Shown piece after piece: positions 1 through 21,475 of a stretch of DNA of 64,000 nt. Position 1 is the stretch's first letter; each line of letters starts with the position of its first letter. The notes under the pieces were generated by a model. It was not told the origin of the DNA, made no database searches, and was given only the letters and a program-made list of their open reading frames with translations. Both the position numbers and the translations under genes were made by a program. The stretch covers positions 31,887,921 to 31,951,920 of the forward strand of contig OZ020485.1 of NCBI GenBank assembly GCA_963971405.1, in the 5' to 3' direction. This stretch comes from Psococerastis gibbosa. Taxonomy: Eukaryota > Arthropoda > Insecta > Psocodea > Psocidae.

Positions 1-10554
<10,554 letters not shown>

Positions 10555-11632
10555 AAATATCGTTTTCGCTATCCCTCCACTTTTAACTTAATTCTGACTA
10601 ATACTTTTTACTGCAATTTTTGCCAACTTTACTCTTTTTGTTGATTTACAATTTCATTATTATACTGTACTGTACTGTCTTGCCATACATTTTCTCAGTC
10701 AATTTTATATTTTACGTACCTATTTTGCCATATAAAGATCATCATTTTGAATCGGTGAGTGGCAGAGACGACATTTAAAAGGTAAGGCTTTTTTATTATT
10801 TTAGTAATTCGTCTTCTCCATTTTGTGTCAACCCTAATAATGATAGAGAATTTTCATGTTACCCCACTGGCCTGGTGGCACCATACTATGATTCGATATA
10901 ATAATGATAATAATAATAAATATTCTTTATTTCCAATAAATACAATTATACATCAAATGCAATTAGGGCTCCCACGCGTTGTGCATTTGAAATAAAGATG
11001 TCAAGTATATTGATTTAGTGATAGTGAATACCGAATATTTGGTGCATTATTTGTGAATTTTGTGCGTGACAGGTTACGATCTCTTTCCTCACGTTTCGTC
11101 GCGAATGCTGAAAGTCGTACATCACAATTTACCACTGGTACATTTTACTTGTAGTTTAATTGAAAATTTTTAATGATGAAAAATGAGTATTCGGATGAAT
11201 ACCGATTAGTAGCCGAATATTCTTTGCATCTCTGACTGAAACCACTTCTACATTGCGTTCATAATATTACTAACCCCGTGAGGAGGCGATGTGTGGTTTT
11301 TAGGCATAATTCAGCTTTTAGCTTACTTCACCGTTAGAAGTAGAAATCGTGGCCGTGGCATAACAACCCATTGGGTCTTGGCCTGAGAACTGGTAGTGGA
11401 TCCTCTCTTTTGATCACTACTCTGTGTTCAGCAACATGCCTGTTAGCCGCGTTTTTCTTCTACATATGAAGGTAAGACACGCTTTCAGTTTCGGTGAACC
11501 TTTTTCTATCGAATTTTGAACCTTGACCTTCCGTTTCATAGCCCAGTCATCTGAATTTTTCAGGGCCTTGCGGTTAAAAATAAAAATTGCACGGTGTCAA
11601 TATTTACAAAACCAAACCAACCTATCCCCTTA

Positions 11633-11775
11633 GGCGGGTATTCCATATACGTACAACGTCAATGAAAATTATGAAATTGAAGGTGGTAGCAGAATTTTTA
11701 GTATGTCTTTAATGTCTGCTACCACCTTCAATTTCATAATTTTCATTGACGTTGTACGTATGTGGAATGGGCACC
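11633..11775. mobile_element. Hairpin element H1, 143 bp, TTA target duplication
   Basis: The arms 11641-11693 and 11715-11767 are complementary over 53 bp with one mismatch, around a 21 nt loop. Outer ends are GGCGGGTATTCCA (left) and GGTGCCCATTCCA (right, reversed). TTA flanks both sides (11630-11632 and 11776-11778), as for PIF/Harbinger (Tourist-like) MITEs. The inner stem and loop (GTGGTAGCAGA…TGTCTTTAATG) are shared with H3. Confidence 0.85.
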
Positions 11776-11948
11776 TTAATAATGAGTAATATAATGTGAA
11801 GGAAACGTCACTATATATTTTATGTTAACAAATTTTACATAAAATAAACCTAGCTCCACTTAGTACAATATAAAACGAGGTATAAAAATGACATACAGTA
11901 ATTATTGAGATTATATACGTATGAGATGAAATAATAAAACTATAGAGG

Positions 11949-14900
11949 TTAAATCTCTTCCTTCCCATCAGACACTTGACTCCGACGCAAGTACCCTTGA
12001 AGGTGTCCCTCAGAAAATCTCTTGTATTGATGACGATGAGCCTCAGGAAATGATAATATGCTAGGCCTTGAAAGAGCGGTATCTTTTTCGGCCGATATGA
12101 AGAGGAAGAGAATAGTAGTCAGGTTGAAAGGCATTGTTAAAACTGGTAGATTCACCTGAAAATTTAAAGCGGAGTGAGAATTAATCAAGATACTTGGTTT
12201 ATACTATTATCATGTGCTCGATAAATTTAGATTTAAAATTACCAACAATATGGAAACAAAGTATGTGTTATTGTTTGTAGGTTTCTAAACCTACGCTACA
12301 GGTATATATCCTCAAAGTAATTAACCGAATTGTGGTTCGGCTAAAATGTCAAGAGCTCGTGTTTAGAGCATTTTCAGACTTCTAATTGTATTAGGATTGA
12401 TCAAGGCAGGTGGAATTGTTAGAAGTAAATAAGCGAGTTGTTGGTAGCAGCGGAGCTACGTCTGCTAAAACTTTCCCCTTTCTAACTTGATTACTTTCAA
12501 TGAATTACACTTTTTCTAGCCTCATGTAGAAACTTATGGGTTTCTCACTTTCTCCAGAGCATGGAAAGTTTGGCTCATCCATTGCTGAGAACTGACAGTT
12601 CTTGTAGTGATTTCATTGGTTCTTCACCGTTAATACTTTTTTGTTAGTGATTTGCGGGATATTAGTTTTGATGATAGGTAGTCTGATGATGAATGGAGGA
12701 GAAGCTGGAAGGATTTGCCGCAAAACGATCGATAGATGTTGTTGTTGTTTCTAACGCCTGCTTTCAGCATTTCTGCTTTAAGCAACCCTGTCAGCCTGGC
12801 GGGGGGAGTGAGTCTGTTTGTTAACTTGAGGCACCCTAAGGGCAGACTCTATCACCTCGGGGAAAGGGGAGTTAACTAACAGGGTGGACCTCCTGATTAT
12901 AGTGGATTCCGAACCACTTGGGGAACATGGTAAAGTCACACGATTAAATCGGAGGTGACCAGGACTCGACTTATACTGCCTAAGCGAGTTATCAACGCCA
13001 ACGCTGTGCAAACTACCAAGTTGCCGCAGTTTGAAACATGCTCTGCTCTAATGGAATCAACATGGTAAGGCCGTTGGCGATCGATAGAAGATGTAGGCTA
13101 AAGCTGGCATAGGAGCTTATTCTTCCTAAACCTTCCACCAGGTTGAAAAAACGGGGGGGGGGGGGGTCTGATTTAATCTTGAATCGCCTTCCAAAGAGTA
13201 TACCATGTATCGAAAACTAAACTTACGGAAGTGAATAGTGGAGTCAAAAAGTGCTGCAAGGCTGTGGTGAAAAAAATTGACATCGTTGCCATCAAGGCTG
13301 ATTGTACGTTTAAAACAAAACAAAAGCCTCCAATTGCAGCTGCACATAGAAGTCCGTTGTAACCCCAAACACCCGTGTAGATTTCCACGAAATTATTCGC
13401 AAAGCTGATGCCAATCAAGGTGCCCACCAGAGACCCTATGTACGCAAAACCTGTCATCATTGGCGAATAAACGAACAGCCCAAGGTACATGAGAGCTGCA
13501 CATGGAATATTATTAAGCCCATACACCTGCAAAAATGAAATTTGATATTTACATTGTATTGTATTTTTGATAAAGGCACGAATTGTCTATTTATCATTCT
13601 AAAATAGATTTCTGTCAAATAAGAATCTGTTTTGCAAGATTCAGCCTCTTGAAGAACAAGATAATGCCTCTCATAGTCTAACTATAGCCTACTTACCTGT
13701 GCTAGTGCAACAATGGTTCCAGAGAAGGTTTCTCCCCAATTAAGATGCTCACTTCCCAGATTTGTGACATTCATCTCTCCTGTTCCGTTGTTCAAGTTCA
13801 GCGAAACATGCAATAACCCATCCGTAAAATTAGTGGCCATTTCGTCTTCATAGAGGACCCTGACGGGTTTCTCCTTAGCTTCTAAAAGTTGTTTGGAAAG
13901 AATAGTCGAAGGCACGGTGTTGTTTAACATACAGAAAATAAGGATAAACTCAAGTAAATTGAATGGGAGAGTGAAAGCTGGGATTTGGTGCTTTCCAATG
14001 TGCTTAAAAAGGCCGTTCAGTGCCGCAGTGATGTACACCGACAAAATTGCCGCGAGGAATAAAAAAAGCCAGAATTTGGGAGAAGCTGTATCGATGCCGG
14101 GGTAGATATTTGGCAGAGCTCCGACTGATACAACCCCGTGTAAAACTGGATTGAATCCAAAGCCTCCATTGAGAATGGCTGCTGAATCTTGTCTACAAAT
14201 GAGTGAGAAGATGAATGAAATAGTGGAAGTGAAAATACCAGAGAGAAGGGCCTGATAGTCAGCCACTCCTATTGCGAGCATAATGATAGCACCGCTCACG
14301 GGGTTGTTTGCGAAAATCACCTGTAACATTATTCAATTTTCTAAAATCATGTTATATTAAGGGTGGTTCCCATCATCTCTCGAAAATACCCGTCTACTAA
14401 TGCAAGGTGGTGCCGTTCCATACCGATATGGTTTTCAAGCGATAATGGGACTGATAATAACTGAAGATCCTGCCAGTCAGAGTGAGAATAATGTTCAGGA
14501 ACAAACAAGGGAAACACAATATTTTTATTTTTAGTAGTACTATAGTAGTCCAATGCTTACAAAAAATGTTTCAAATTCGTTTCCTTTCCTAACTAAAGTA
14601 AGCATCGAGAATATCATAGCTCTAATAAATTACTGAGGATCGACAAAGATAGAGGGAAATCGTCAGAGCGGCCAAAAGTCCCCCTGGGCTGATCGCGCCT
14701 AATTAATTAAGTAGTAATAAATTACTGATTGAAAATTGGCATTAAAACTGACAATTTTTTAACGGTATAGTAATGTAGTCACAACCTTCCAATTTATTGA
14801 TTTATTTATTGATTATTGATATTTATTGATTATTTATTTATTTTTAATCATTTTACTCCAGCCCCATCTAAGAGTAAAGCTGGAATATCGATATTCTAAG

Positions 14901-17900
14901 GAAACCCCAATATCTTGCAACTTCTATGATTGCGATGTTTCGGACAGATATCGTCTTCCGGCAAGTTCGTGGATAAACTTGTGTGAAAGGCTGTGACTTG
15001 CTTCTTAAATTATAATGCCAGTGGAAATGTGGACAGACTATTGTTTGTAGGCCTACCTGTCCGAAACTTCGGAGTAACGAATTCAAATATTGAAGCAGCA
15101 ACCATGCTGAGTTGGATGGTTTTTCCGCAAGAAGCTCAGTAAGGCAGTTGAAATCCCCTGTGAAAATGGGCCATTTTTCTCCTCCCTGCTGTTGACGAAT
15201 AATATGGAACAAAAAAATCTCTAAGTTAACTCTAGTTGAACACTCACGCTCGGCCTCACCTCTTGAATAACATTAAGTTGAACTTTTTTTGCTTTCCTAT
15301 TTATACGTAGTATAAGGAAAGCTTTGTGATGCTCCAAATTTTCGATTCCGAGATTTCAACGGATTTACACGTTTTGAGGTCCCAGCAAAAAAGTGGATTC
15401 GACGAAATGTCTGTCTGTCGCTCTGTCTGTCTATTCATCGATTTCCGGGCAAACTACTCGGTCGATTTTAATGAAATTTGGCGTGTAGGTTCACAAAAAT
15501 CATACCTTGGGACCATCTTTTTTTATTTTGGTCTAACTCAATTTTGGGGAGTTTTATTCTCAAAAAACTCCAAAAAAATGATTTCTCAAAAACGGCTCCA
15601 ACGATTTCTTTTAATTTCACATACATATTGTAGTCGTTATTAATGTTAACAAAATACGGTGGGTCGCTTGTCCCTTGATAATTTGCTTCTGGGGGTAAAA
15701 AAATAAAAATAACTCAATTTTCATTAAAAATGACTAAAAAATAATTTTTTATGGAACTTTTCTAATGATATCTACCTTCAGGTATGGTTTAGGTGTTAAG
15801 GTGTTTAGGTGTGATTTTGTGCAAAAATTATTTTTTGAAGAAATTATAGAAAATTACGCTCCAATACAGTGCGGGCCCTGCCATTATTACTAGTGTTACA
15901 ATGTATTGATCTGTTCATTCCGGAATATGCAATCCCATCGATCAATTCAGTGCCAAGGCCGTAGTCATAGGGTCCCCCCCCCCCCCCCCGAAGTGTTTGC
16001 AGCGTACACTAGATATTAAGGAGTTTTAAGTTAAGTTTTTAATATATTGAGGTTACCTCACCTCCGGTGACGCCAGATGCCCGCCCAGGATCCGAAATTT
16101 AACCATAGGGAAATTATTTACTATGAAATTAATCATTATCTCTACTAATTTATGAATTGGAAAGCATGTTCGAGTGAGCTCGGAACGGTTATTTTAACTT
16201 GTTGCACACCCATATTATGAAAATCATGTTGTCATGACTAAATGTACCCAATCGCAACTACTAAGCCGGACTCCACCAATCACACTTTATGAAACTTCGG
16301 TGTGACCTTACGGCTTACCTTACCCTACCAAAACGTACAGACAGTACGTACGCACTTGTACTTGTATCACGTGCTTATTTTTTAAGTTTGAGTTAACGGG
16401 AGAAATTAACGTATAAATATTTTTATTATAGTAATTAATATATACTGTAAAAGGTATATTATTATAAATTTTAACTTATTTTGAATACATACAAATAATT
16501 ACAAGCTATGAAGAAACCAAACAAGCATTACTTATATATAATATGAAAATTAACGTAGCCTATCTTCGCCTGTCTTAAGATATAATCGGAGGGGAAAACC
16601 CTTATAAGTGTAATGATGTAAAAAATATCAGGATAAACAGGAGAAACTGTTCTGATAATTTAGAAATATGATATGTACCTCGTTCTAACGCAAATTGGCC
16701 ACAATTATTGAATTTGATTTGTACAAAAAAACTGTTGGTGTGCTAGATTGGTCAATTGGTGCTAGTTATATATTATGTTATACATATGCTAGCATATACA
16801 GTATATCGAAATGTAGAGTACCATTTCTACTAGTTTTGTGAATATTTTTGACGGCTCTCCGATCTACAAAAACGCGTAGTGGGGGGTACTGCGATCTGCT
16901 CTTAACTGTGTAGCAATAACTAAATCCGTAGGTAAGAGCTTCAATAAAACAATAATATTATCTATCTTTATAAAAATCAAACCACTTTCCCGCGTGAGTA
17001 TGTATGTATGTATGTATGTGGACACTTTTTTGACTCGCCATAACTCGGGACCCACTGGCACCAGAAACTTGCGGATACACTCAAAATTTAGAGAAAAATC
17101 GGGACATGGTTTTCGTGTAGGGCCGAACCTTAAAAATTGAACCTGATCAGGTACAGGAGCGATAATCGGTTCGAAAAATCCCATAAGAAAGCATTGGAGG
17201 GTTCAACGCAATGTTTTAGCCTGACATTTGGGCCTACCTTAACTTAAATTACATCACTGTCTTCGTCCATTCTTCCTCTTTCAGGCCATGCTATACATGA
17301 TGTGATTGGGCAAGTGGTTCGACTTGGGGGGGTGGAAACGTGAGGGGGTGCGCCCAAATTTTCCGATTTTCAGCGAAAATAGGCCTTTTTCGACCGCGTT
17401 TTTGGGGGTGTTAATATCAATTCGAAAACTTGAAACTTCTTTAGTCCTTTTCCACCTTTCTTAGTCTTTTCAGACATGTATTCAGGTTTACTATACGCCT
17501 CTTCGTTTGGGCTCAGGTGAGTTGGTAAGCAGTCCCTGTTTTGACGAAATACCGGTTTAAAGGGTACATTTCCAAATACATCCATAGAGTAAAAAAATTC
17601 CACAGCCAGCTGTTTTCAACCGAAATTATTTTTTAATGTCTCATTAGAAGCAGTATGAAATAAGCTTTAAAACGAGTACACATACATAATTTCAATACCA
17701 CCCCTTCACCCCTTAAACACGAGTGGAACACAAAATTGTTAGAAAATCAGGCGAAAAAATTCATTTCCAGCATTTCTATTTATAATTGCATGGGCGGGTG
17801 TTAAGCAATTTTTTGGGCAGATGTAGAAGGCCTATCTTAATTTAATTTATAACTATGTCTTCGTCTATTCTTCCTCTTTTAACCCATGTTCAATTTATTG

Positions 17901-19315
17901 TTGAGCGATGAGAGGTTAGGCTTCGGCAGGCGAAGAAGTTGGGGTGTGCGCTTATTGATAAAGGAGTCATGGCGTCGCGTCGCTGGGGGCGTGGCCTAAT
18001 CAATTCGCGAACCATAATTACTACGCAATAATGAGACATGAACCTGCAGAGACTTTGAATTAAATTATTAACTTTTATTTTTACCTTTTTACGCCTCTTC
18101 GTTTGGGCTCAGGTGAGTTGGTAAGCAGTCCCTGTTTTGACGAAATACCGGTTTAAAGGGTACATTTCCAAATACATCCATAGAGTAAAAAAATTTCAAC
18201 CGAAATTAATTTTTAATGTCTCATTAGAAGCAGTATGAATTAAGCTTTAAAACGAGTATAAATACATAATTTCAAAATCACCCCTTCACCCCTTAAACAC
18301 GAGTGGAACACAAAATTGTTAAAAAATCAGGCGAAAAAATTAATTTCCAGCAATCCCATTTCAATTGCATGGGCGGGTTTAAAGCAATATTTTGGGCAGA
18401 TGTAGATGGCCTATGTTAATTTAAATTATATCAGTGTCTTTGTCCGCTCTTCTTCTTTTAGGTCATGCCAAATTTGTCGTGATCAAGCACGAGGTTCGGC
18501 TTTGGGGGGTGGAAACGTGACGGGGTGCGCCCAAATTTTTCGATTTTCAGCGAAAATAGGCTTTTTCGGCCGCGTTTTCGGAGGTCTTGATATCATTTTG
18601 AAAACTTTAAACTACTTTAGTTCTCTTCCACCTGTCCTACTCTTTCCAGAGATATATTCAGTTTAACTATCCGCCTCTTCGTTCGGGCTCAAGTGATTTG
18701 GTAAGCCATAGCCATCAGCGTTTTGGCGGAAAACAGGTCTAAAGTGTACCTTTGAAATTACAAGCATAGAGTAACAGGATTCCACAGCCTGACCTCTTCC
18801 ACCAAAATGATTTGTTAATGTCTCATTAGAAGCAGTATAAATTAACCAATTTTCAAAGTTGTTAACTGCTTCGTTTGGATTTGGGGTCATTCACATAAGT
18901 CATGCGAGCTCCGAAGGGGCGAGCTGCGTAATGCCAAATGGAACCACGTTAATGCGAGGCCCCGCAGGGGCGAGCTGCCGCCCGCGGCAGGCGCAAGGGG
19001 GGCGGGGCCGTGAAGCGGTCCCAAGCTCCGCTTGTTATTAATAATTATAAAATAAAACCTTTCTAGATGCATAAAGAAAATGTTCACGTTCATTATCTTA
19101 AAGGGTTCCTGCGATGCATGGTATATTCGTACAGTACAGCATTTATAATTAACTTTCTTGACAATTTGTTGATATTTGACAAAACGTGTTTAACTTAGCT
19201 AGTTTTTTAAAAAAATTAATGAAATGATGGAACTTACCCTGTCGAGGATTCTCCATCTGCGGGAAGGCGTTTCTGCTTGAGACATTGTAGGCAATGAGGA
19301 TGTCTTGCTCGCCAT
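11949..19315 (-). CDS. SLC14A: Urea transporter (SLC14/UT family), complete, 5 coding exons, 446 aa
   Basis: This is a passive urea channel of the plasma membrane. Exons on the minus strand, 5' to 3': 19315-19238 (26 codons, ATG), 15188-15057, 14320-13697, 13526-13227 and 12155-11949 (TAA). All junctions are phase 0 with consensus splice sites. The start of exon 2 could be 15185 instead of 15188, a NAGNAG choice of one Gln. The product is 446 residues; vertebrate UT-B has about 390. Both halves of the duplicated UT fold are present. Each carries the family signature: IPAFTLPF near 13960-13984 and LPVLTMPF near 12127-12150, whose threonines line the urea selectivity filter in solved structures. 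The FANNPVSGA stretch at the start of exon 3 and the WGYNGLLC stretch in exon 4 also match the family. The first intron (15.2-19.2 kb) is filled with repeats. Which vertebrate paralogue is closest cannot be told, and the precise name is uncertain. Confidence 0.93.
12737..13078 (-). repeat. SINE family C, full copy with 10 bp target duplication
   Basis: The element spans 342 bp and is flanked by GATCGATAGA (12727-12736 and 13079-13088). Read on the minus strand it begins GCCAACGGCCTTACCATGTTG, close to the 5' end of animal 5S rRNA, and ends in an (AAC)n tail. Other copies are at 57310-57653 (full, +), about 56350-56545 and 59262-59475 (partial, -) and 30230-30390 (3' part only). Confidence 0.75.
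15285..16120 (+). repeat. Dispersed repeat family F, long copy
   Basis: Starts with TATAAGGAAAGCTTTGTGATG, carries a CTGTCTGTCTATT stretch and ends near CCGAAATTTAACCATAGG with an internal poly-C run (15966-15979). Pieces recur at about 6050-6290 (+) and 43960-44400 (-, internally deleted). An open frame at 15326-15643 is part of the repeat and I see no recognisable domain. It lies in the urea transporter first intron. Confidence 0.55.
16960..19040. repeat. Composite repeat block with duplicated 150-330 bp segments and a GC-rich end
   Basis: A segment with GGTGGAAACGTGA.GGGGTGC occurs at 17327 and 18510. A segment starting TACGCCTCTTCGTTTGGGCT occurs at about 17492 and 18092, nearly identical for 330 bp, with a diverged third copy at 18669. 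The block opens with (GTAT)n at 17000 and closes with GC-rich GAGGCCCCGCAGGGGCGAGC (18955) and CCAAGCTCCGCTTG (19020). I see no target duplication and no gene. The class is unknown. Confidence 0.6.
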
Positions 19316-21475
19316 CAATTTGAATGTTCCACTTTCTGCAATTACCACTCCTCTAATTATTTATGCCAAGAGCCTAGCTTTCATTTGCTCATCCTTGGCC
19401 ATTAAGTATTATACCTATTGCTGCAATACCAACTTCTTTGTTGATTTTTTATATCCCAAGAATTGGGACTAAAATTTCGCGTAAAATAGGATTTTTGGAA
19501 AAACTACAAAACCGAAAATGAAAAGTATCCGATAACAAGATGCACGAAGTATTCTTCTATCCAACTTAAATGAGCCAAATTTTTAATAACTTGTTGAGTT
19601 AATGAAAAAAAAAAAATTAAAAGTATTTAATTTTGGTGTGCCAATTTTCTACGTAGCATATCCTTTTAAGAACATCTGTCAAAATCGGTATAGCCTGTGT
19701 ATTTCCTGTAATCAACTCGTATCGATTTTTATTTTATTTTTAATAAACTCGATGAATATAACGTGAATATTATCAAAGTCCTACCAGTCAGTTGGCTTAC
19801 TTATTGGTCTTCATTCGGCAAGAAAAGAAAAGAAAGCCGTGAATATCCATGTGTTTCATTTCATATCTTACACACGGAACTGATATTAGCAAGTAAGTGA
19901 ACTACTTATTTGGATTGGCACAATCTTTAGGTTCCAATACTCCAAATGACGAATGAGTCAACGATCATGGAGCATGAACATATATGTGTATGTATATGTT
20001 TATGTTGTTAAAATTAGTCAGCTAAATACGAAATTCCTTGTGCTTGGGTTAAAATAATTTTTACTTAGTCTTAGACTGACCGTCATCACGTTATCATTAT
20101 TATTATTATTTTTTTAAATTCCTTTCAGTTATGCTTCAAGTTGTTTGCACATATTTACAGAGTTTCTTCAGGTCAGACTGTTCTTTTGAGTTGCTGAATC
20201 TATCTAGGCTATAGGTTACTTAGTGAAGTCAAATTCGGCAAATCCGTCTGGTACGATGTTTCACAAAATTAAAATATGCCCGTCAATCAACCTAAAGAGA
20301 CATCCAACTAAACAGAAATTTGACAATCAAACATACAAACGAGAACAATGGTAATCGCTGTTTAGCATAGACATCTTCCAAGTCGTAAAAGATCCTATTG
20401 ACGGAAACATTTCTTTGTTCAGCTTGTTTATAGGGGGAACGTCCAAACTAAATGCGTGCAAGAAAGGTTTATTTGAAGGTAATAAAACGTCTTACAGCCA
20501 AATCGCTGAGACTCAGTACATGATGGACGTGGTGCTGGTTACAAAACCACAAGTTTCCGTGCATATCGATAGCAGTGAACATTTGGTGGAGCCTTTGTTA
20601 TATTCGTCTCATTTCCCCCCTTTGACATCCGAAATCCCACTCTTTTGTGTTCACCATCTGTTCCTCAGTGTCGAAGATTTGTTTATTATTATTATTATTA
20701 TTATTATAGACCCTGTCTGTGCCTTTTCAAATTCAATCTTGCCTTCTACTAAGCAGTTTTTTACTTGTTCGGATTTTGTAGTACGGTATTGTAATCAAAG
20801 AGCTAGCCAATCATTTGTTTCGGTTTAAGCATGCATTGTCCGGAGCTTTGTTCGCTAGTCCCAATAAAAAATGTCTAGGAACTGTTGCACATACTGTATA
20901 TTTTCACTATAAGGCGACTATGCGCATTGGGTAGTCTAATGAAAGAGGGCGATTGAGCAGGATCGCAAGCTTCAAGGCTTTTACATACATTTACACATTC
21001 ATTTAGGCTAATACTGAAACACTATACAATACAATATAATAAAAACTAAAAATAATTTAGCCAATTTCTTTAAATTTTTCTCTATTGGAAATAATCAAAA
21101 TGTGCTGAGTGATTTGCAGGCATGTTTGAGTAGGTCTATACGTATTCTCTCACTTGCGTTCAACAATTATAGAGCTTTGCCCCTCGTTTGGTTGTCATTG
21201 TTTAGAAGATGTGTGAGGCACAGCATAGGCTTAGACACTGACAGTAGTTTACTGTTAATGACATGTATTTACTGACCCAGTGATCGAGACCATCATCAAT
21301 CGCTTAACCATTCACATTATTTTCAGAACTACTAAATTAGAACTGCTTGTTGAAATCTGCTAATTGATCGTACATCTTTAAAACGATTGTGTCAGTGTCT
21401 ACTGTGGACCGTGTACGGTAGTTGTCGTATAATTCAAATTACAAATAACAAACTAATCAAAGTGCCCATAAAAAA
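19316..21475. other. Intergenic: urea transporter start to gene A start
   Basis: AT-rich spacer between divergent genes. It holds a single arm of a foldback at about 19490-19650 and ATT microsatellites (20097, 20684). No gene is supported. Confidence 0.4.

Noticed and set aside
15326-15643. 105-codon plus-strand open frame
   Set aside because: It lies wholly within dispersed repeat family F, which recurs elsewhere in broken form.
16995-17020. GTAT tandem array considered as part of a CRISPR-like or minisatellite structure
   Set aside because: It is a plain tetranucleotide microsatellite. No spaced direct repeats typical of CRISPR occur anywhere in the window.
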